A DNA stretch of 64,000 nucleotides from CAXBES01 sp963974915 (GTDB lineage: Bacteria; Bacteroidota; Bacteroidia; Flavobacteriales; Flavobacteriaceae). The position numbers were made by a program, and so were the translations under genes. Within the stretch, counting starts at the first letter, position 1, and every line of letters begins with the position of its first letter. The DNA lies in NCBI GenBank assembly GCA_963974915.1, contig CAXBES010000011.1, forward strand, positions 62,001-126,000. Direction: 5' to 3'. The notes beneath the pieces are model-generated. The model had not been told where the DNA came from, did not search any database, and worked only from the letters and a program-made list of their open reading frames with translations. Positions 60,485 through 64,000 of this stretch are shown one piece after another.

Positions 60485-61207
60485 ATGATTGAGATAAAAG
60501 ACTTACACAAATCTTACCATATGGGGAGCAATTCGCTCCACGTTTTAAAAGGAATTAATTTCGATGTCGCCGAAGGGGAACTAGTCTCAATAATGGGTTC
60601 TTCCGGATCCGGCAAATCTACATTGCTTAATATTCTGGGGATGTTGGACGAAGCAGATGAAGGTAGCTATACCCTCGATGGAACCCTTATTAAGAACCTG
60701 AATGAAAAGATCGCGGCACGATATCGCAACAAGTTTTTAGGTTTTATTTTCCAATCCTTTAATTTGATCAATTATAAGACGGCATTAGATAACGTTGCAA
60801 TGCCATTGTATTATCAAGGTGTAAAGCGAAATGTTAGGTTGGAAAAAGCTATGCATTATTTGGAAAAAGTTGGTTTGGCAGATTGGGCCGAACATCATCC
60901 CAACGAACTTTCGGGAGGACAAAAACAGCGTGTTGCTATTGCAAGGGCTTTGGCAAGTGACCCAAAAGTATTGTTGGCAGATGAACCTACCGGAGCTTTG
61001 GACAGTAAAACTTCGTACGAAGTCATGGAGCTCATACAGGGTATTAATGACGAAGGGAAAACCATATTAATAGTGACCCATGAAGATGATATCGCTCATA
61101 TGACCAAGAGAATTGTTAACCTTAAAGATGGTGTTATTATTGATGATTCTAAGGTTGAACAGGTTCGTGTAAAAAGTAATTCTGAAAATATGATTACCAA
61201 TGTTTAA
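60485..61207 (+). CDS. ABC transporter ATP-binding protein, MacB/LolD type
   Basis: 240 residues. Walker A GSSGSGKST at 38-46, Q-loop Q90, signature LSGGQ at 142-146, Walker B LLADEPTG at 163-170 and H-loop in VTHEDD. It belongs to the o228/MacB-LolD group that powers mechanotransmission through FtsX-type permeases rather than transport through the membrane. The stop overlaps the ATG of the first permease by 8 nt. Before it lies a 146-nt gap in which I see no convincing promoter. Confidence 0.95.
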   Translation: MIEIKDLHKSYHMGSNSLHVLKGINFDVAEGELVSIMGSSGSGKSTLLNILGMLDEADEGSYTLDGTLIKNLNEKIAARYRNKFLGFIFQSFNLINYKTALDNVAMPLYYQGVKRNVRLEKAMHYLEKVGLADWAEHHPNELSGGQKQRVAIARALASDPKVLLADEPTGALDSKTSYEVMELIQGINDEGKTILIVTHEDDIAHMTKRIVNLKDGVIIDDSKVEQVRVKSNSENMITNV

Positions 61208-62444
61208 TATTGAGCGCTGGCAGGAAATATTTGAAACAATACGCAAAAATAAATTGCGCACTTTCCTCACAGGACTTTCTGTGGCTTCCGGAATCTTTAT
61301 ATTAGTGATACTATTGGCTATAGGCCAGGGGATGGAAAATGGAATTCAAAAGCAATTTGAACAGGATGCCGCCAACCGTATTAGCGTTTGGACGGGTGTT
61401 ACTTCGGAAAGCTACAAAGGCCTTAATCCGGGTAGGAGAATAGAGATGGACAATAAGGACTACGAGCGAGCCGAAGCTAAGAATCTTGATGCACTAGAAT
61501 ACAAATCGGGAGTTTACAGTATATGGGGCGGTATGGCCTCCTATAAAAGTGAATCAGGTAGCTATCGTATTGAAGGAGTGCGTGGCGATTATCAGTTTTT
61601 GGAAAATGCCACTCTAACAGCCGGTAGATTTGTAAATGAACAGGATCTAAATAATTATGAAAAAGTTGCTGTTCTGGGGCATCGCGTCTTTCTGGATCTT
61701 TTTAAAGGCAAGCAGGCAATAGGAGAATATATAGAAATTACCGGTATTAAGTTTAAAGTTATTGGTGTGTATACAGATCCGGGTGGTGAGCGGGAAGAGA
61801 ACCGAATTTTTATTCCATTAACTACTTCGCAAAGAGTTTACAATGCTGGAGATAAATTAAGGTCGTTGGTATTTACATTGCAAAAACAAGATAAGTTTGA
61901 AGATGCTTTGGCTGCTTCGGAAGCATTTACGCTGGAATTGGAGCGTGATCTAAAGCAAAAACATATTATTTCACCCACAGATAAAAGAGCAATAAATATT
62001 AATAATTCACTGGAGAATGCAAAAAGGTTTTATGATCTTAATGCCATGATAAGAGCGTTTTTCTGGGGTGTTGGTATTTGCACTATTATAGCAGGAGTCG
62101 TGGGGGTAAGTAATATTATGCTTATCATCGTAAAAGAGCGTACTAAAGAGATCGGGATTAGAAAAGCAATAGGTGCACAGCCTATGTCTATAATTGGAAT
62201 GATCCTTCACGAATCAATTTTTGTTACTGCAATTGCGGGTTTCGTGGGTTTAATCTTTAGTCTGCTTCTCCTTGAATTTATAGGTCCGTTAATTGAGAGT
62301 GAATACCTTCTAAATCCTTCGGTGGATTTTGGTGTTGCTATCACTACCGTATTGATTTTAATGATTGCGGGCGCTCTAGCCGGATTCTTCCCTGCTAGAC
62401 GAGCCGCCAATATTAAACCAATAGTCGCCTTACGAGATGAGTAA
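61200..62444 (+). CDS. ABC transporter permease, MacB/FtsX type, first copy
   Basis: 414 residues. One membrane helix near the N-terminus (about 24-42), a large periplasmic domain with VWTGVTSESYKGLNPGRR, then three helices in the C-terminal FtsX domain with GVSNIMLIIVKERTKEIGIRKA, the coupling-helix region, and the closing PARRAANIKPIVALR. MacB-type permeases work with a MacA adaptor and a TolC-type exit duct for export of lipids, peptides or drugs. Overlaps the next gene by 8 nt. Confidence 0.93.
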   Translation: MFNIERWQEIFETIRKNKLRTFLTGLSVASGIFILVILLAIGQGMENGIQKQFEQDAANRISVWTGVTSESYKGLNPGRRIEMDNKDYERAEAKNLDALEYKSGVYSIWGGMASYKSESGSYRIEGVRGDYQFLENATLTAGRFVNEQDLNNYEKVAVLGHRVFLDLFKGKQAIGEYIEITGIKFKVIGVYTDPGGEREENRIFIPLTTSQRVYNAGDKLRSLVFTLQKQDKFEDALAASEAFTLELERDLKQKHIISPTDKRAININNSLENAKRFYDLNAMIRAFFWGVGICTIIAGVVGVSNIMLIIVKERTKEIGIRKAIGAQPMSIIGMILHESIFVTAIAGFVGLIFSLLLLEFIGPLIESEYLLNPSVDFGVAITTVLILMIAGALAGFFPARRAANIKPIVALRDE

Positions 62445-63711
62445 ATTATTTAGCAAAGATAGTTGGGCTGAGATTATTGAGGCATTGAGTTCCAACTGGT
62501 TTCGAACATTATTAACCGCTTTTGGCGTGTTATGGGGTATTTTTATTCTGGTAATTTTGCTCGCTGCCGGAAATGGGTTGGAAAATGGAGTGAAACAAGG
62601 ATTTGACGGTATGGCGACTAATTCGATGTTTATGTGGGCACAAACACCATCTAAACCTTATAAGGGTCTTCCGAAAGGTAGAAGATATAACTTTAAGATA
62701 AGCGATGTTGAAGCAATTAAGCAATCTGTTCCCAATTTAAGGTTCGTTTCTCCAAGAAATCAGTTAGGAGGTTTTAGAGGTGCGAATAATGTGGTGAGAG
62801 GCCTTAAAACCGGTGCATATAATGTCTATGGAGATTACCCCGAGATCATTCAACAGCAACCTATGGATATTACGAAAGGGCGCTTTTTAAACTACTCCGA
62901 TATTAATGATAAGCGTAAAGTGGCCGTTATAGGAGAGTCTGTTAGAACCGGTCTTTATGAAGTTGGGGAAGAGGTGATAGGAAGTTATATCAAGATTAAC
63001 GGTGTTAACTTCATGGTGATTGGAACTTATAAAAAGAAATCTCAGAATGGAGGTGATGCGGAAGAAGCCCAAAAAGAAATTTTTGTACCCTTCACGGCAT
63101 TCTCTCAGGCCTTTAACAGAGGAGATCGAGTAGGATGGATGGCGGTCACTGCAAACGATGGGTCATCGATTACAGATTTAAAGAGTCAGGTATTCGATGT
63201 AATTAAAACCAGACATTCAATTCATCCCGAAGATGATAGAGCGGTTGGTAATTTCGACCTTTTTCAGGAATATAGTAAGATTACCGGATTGTTTGTGGCT
63301 CTTAACTTTGTCGCGTATTTTGTTGGAATTCTGGTATTGCTTTCAGGAATTATCGGTATTAGTAATATTATGCTCATTGTTGTAAAGGAGCGTACCAAAG
63401 AGATTGGAATTAGAAGAGCTTTAGGTGCAACTCCGTGGGAAATTAGATCTCAGATTCTCCTTGAGTCTATTTTTTTAACGATCATTTCGGGAATGGCTGG
63501 AATAGTTTTAGCCTCAGGAGTTTTAGCTCTCGTCAATTTTGCAATGGAAGGAATGGATACCAGCGAAATGATGTTTTTAAATCCATCTGTAAACATAGGA
63601 GTAGTTGTTATTGCACTTATAATATTAATTGTTTCAGGGTTATTGGCGGGATTAATACCTGCACAAACGGCTATTAAGGTAAAGCCCGTTGATGCATTAC
63701 GAACAGAATAA
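62437..63711 (+). CDS. ABC transporter permease, MacB/FtsX type, second copy
   Basis: 424 residues, the same layout as the first permease: N-terminal helix, periplasmic domain, three C-terminal helices, GISNIMLIVVKERTKEIGIRRA and a closing PAQTAIKVKPVDALR. The two adjacent permeases have diverged, which points to a heterodimeric transporter served by one ATPase. The ATG overlaps the stop of the first permease (ATGAGTAA). Confidence 0.93.
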   Translation: MSKLFSKDSWAEIIEALSSNWFRTLLTAFGVLWGIFILVILLAAGNGLENGVKQGFDGMATNSMFMWAQTPSKPYKGLPKGRRYNFKISDVEAIKQSVPNLRFVSPRNQLGGFRGANNVVRGLKTGAYNVYGDYPEIIQQQPMDITKGRFLNYSDINDKRKVAVIGESVRTGLYEVGEEVIGSYIKINGVNFMVIGTYKKKSQNGGDAEEAQKEIFVPFTAFSQAFNRGDRVGWMAVTANDGSSITDLKSQVFDVIKTRHSIHPEDDRAVGNFDLFQEYSKITGLFVALNFVAYFVGILVLLSGIIGISNIMLIVVKERTKEIGIRRALGATPWEIRSQILLESIFLTIISGMAGIVLASGVLALVNFAMEGMDTSEMMFLNPSVNIGVVVIALIILIVSGLLAGLIPAQTAIKVKPVDALRTE

Positions 63712-63742
63712 AATAATAAAGAACTAAATTGAATTTAATAAA

Positions 63743-64000
63743 ATGAAAAAAACAGGAACCATCGTAATTCTCGTTGCTATTGTATTGCTCTTTGGAACAG
63801 CTATGTTCTGGTTATGGTCAAAAAATGCCGAAGACCCAATAGTTTATACCACCGAAAAGCCTTCGGTAGAATCTATTGTGAAAAAAACCGTGGCTACGGG
63901 CAGTATTGTTCCGAAGGAAGAAATTTTAATAAAGCCTAATATTTCGGGAATTATTGATGAGATATTCGTAGAAGCGGGTGATGTTATAAAAAGTGGTGAT
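63743..64000 (+). CDS. Periplasmic adaptor subunit, MacA/HlyD type (3' truncated by window)
   Basis: 86 residues visible, open to the end of the window. MKKTGTIVILVAIVLLFGT is the membrane anchor (about 5-24). VKKTVATGSIVPKEEILIKPN and GIIDEIFVEAGDVIKSGD are the start of the lipoyl/barrel-sandwich domain of MacA-like adaptors, with the typical GDxVKxGD-like pattern. It follows the permeases by 31 nt and completes a MacAB-type system with an outer-membrane channel that must lie outside the window. Confidence 0.9.
   Translation, partial: MKKTGTIVILVAIVLLFGTAMFWLWSKNAEDPIVYTTEKPSVESIVKKTVATGSIVPKEEILIKPNISGIIDEIFVEAGDVIKSGD

Overview
The window reads as a chromosome segment of a Flavobacteriaceae bacterium (phylum Bacteroidota). 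The evidence is the gene content (SprA and a RemB-like protein of gliding and type IX secretion, alternative complex III, a flexirubin or aryl-polyene type cluster, MaeB with a fused phosphotransacetylase domain), the AT-rich base composition, and the repeated use of the Bacteroidota promoter form TTG-N18-23-TAnnTTTG with little Shine-Dalgarno signal. No rRNA, tRNA, insertion sequence, prophage or CRISPR array was seen.

Region 1 (1-15141, + strand) is most of a flexirubin/aryl-polyene pigment cluster, cut at its 5' end. It runs: a catalytically complete ketosynthase, a ketosynthase without its nucleophile (chain-length-factor type), a polysaccharide-deacetylase-like protein, a LolA-like carrier, an unknown lipoprotein, a hotdog dehydratase with Gln at the usual Glu position, an unknown exported protein, a GT2-DUF2062 glycosyltransferase, a giant MMPL exporter/acyltransferase/methyltransferase-like fusion, a CrtI-like FAD oxidoreductase, a JmjC-like cupin protein, a C45 Ntn acyltransferase and a PaaK-like ligase. 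The genes are tightly packed, many overlapping by 1-20 nt. Together they should build, tailor and export an aryl-polyene lipid to the outer membrane.

Region 2 (15164-22661) holds an unknown lipoprotein and a tandem UspA protein on the minus strand. The rimP-nusA-infB operon follows, with a terminator-like hairpin in its leader and a terminator at its end. Behind it lie a GC-rich 34-bp tandem repeat array, a lipocalin-like lipoprotein and a SPOR protein.

Region 3 (22887-34661, +) is a respiratory operon: alternative complex III (actA to actF, quinol to cytochrome c) followed directly by cytochrome oxidase subunits II and I. A terminator closes it. A promoter-plus-terminator unit of about 80 nt behind it may be a small RNA gene.

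Region 4 (34901-54078, +) carries ruvB, a cytochrome P450, queG, maeB, ruvA, sprA, gcvH, a VanZ-like protein, three TonB-like paralogues and a RemB-like outer-membrane protein. The RemB-like protein starts with a domain matching the C-terminal module of the TonB neighbours. A secreted MBL-fold hydrolase lies convergent to it.

Region 5 (55108-60338, +) supplies the rest of the oxidase: ctaB (heme O synthase), two subunit III genes and subunit IV, then a cysteine-free Sco-like protein, a true Sco, a DUF420/CtaM-like protein and a small CxxC membrane protein. Region 6 (60485-64000, +) is a MacAB-type ABC system with one ATPase, two FtsX-type permeases and the start of the adaptor, which runs off the window.

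All product calls come from reading motifs, lengths and gene order. No database search was run.
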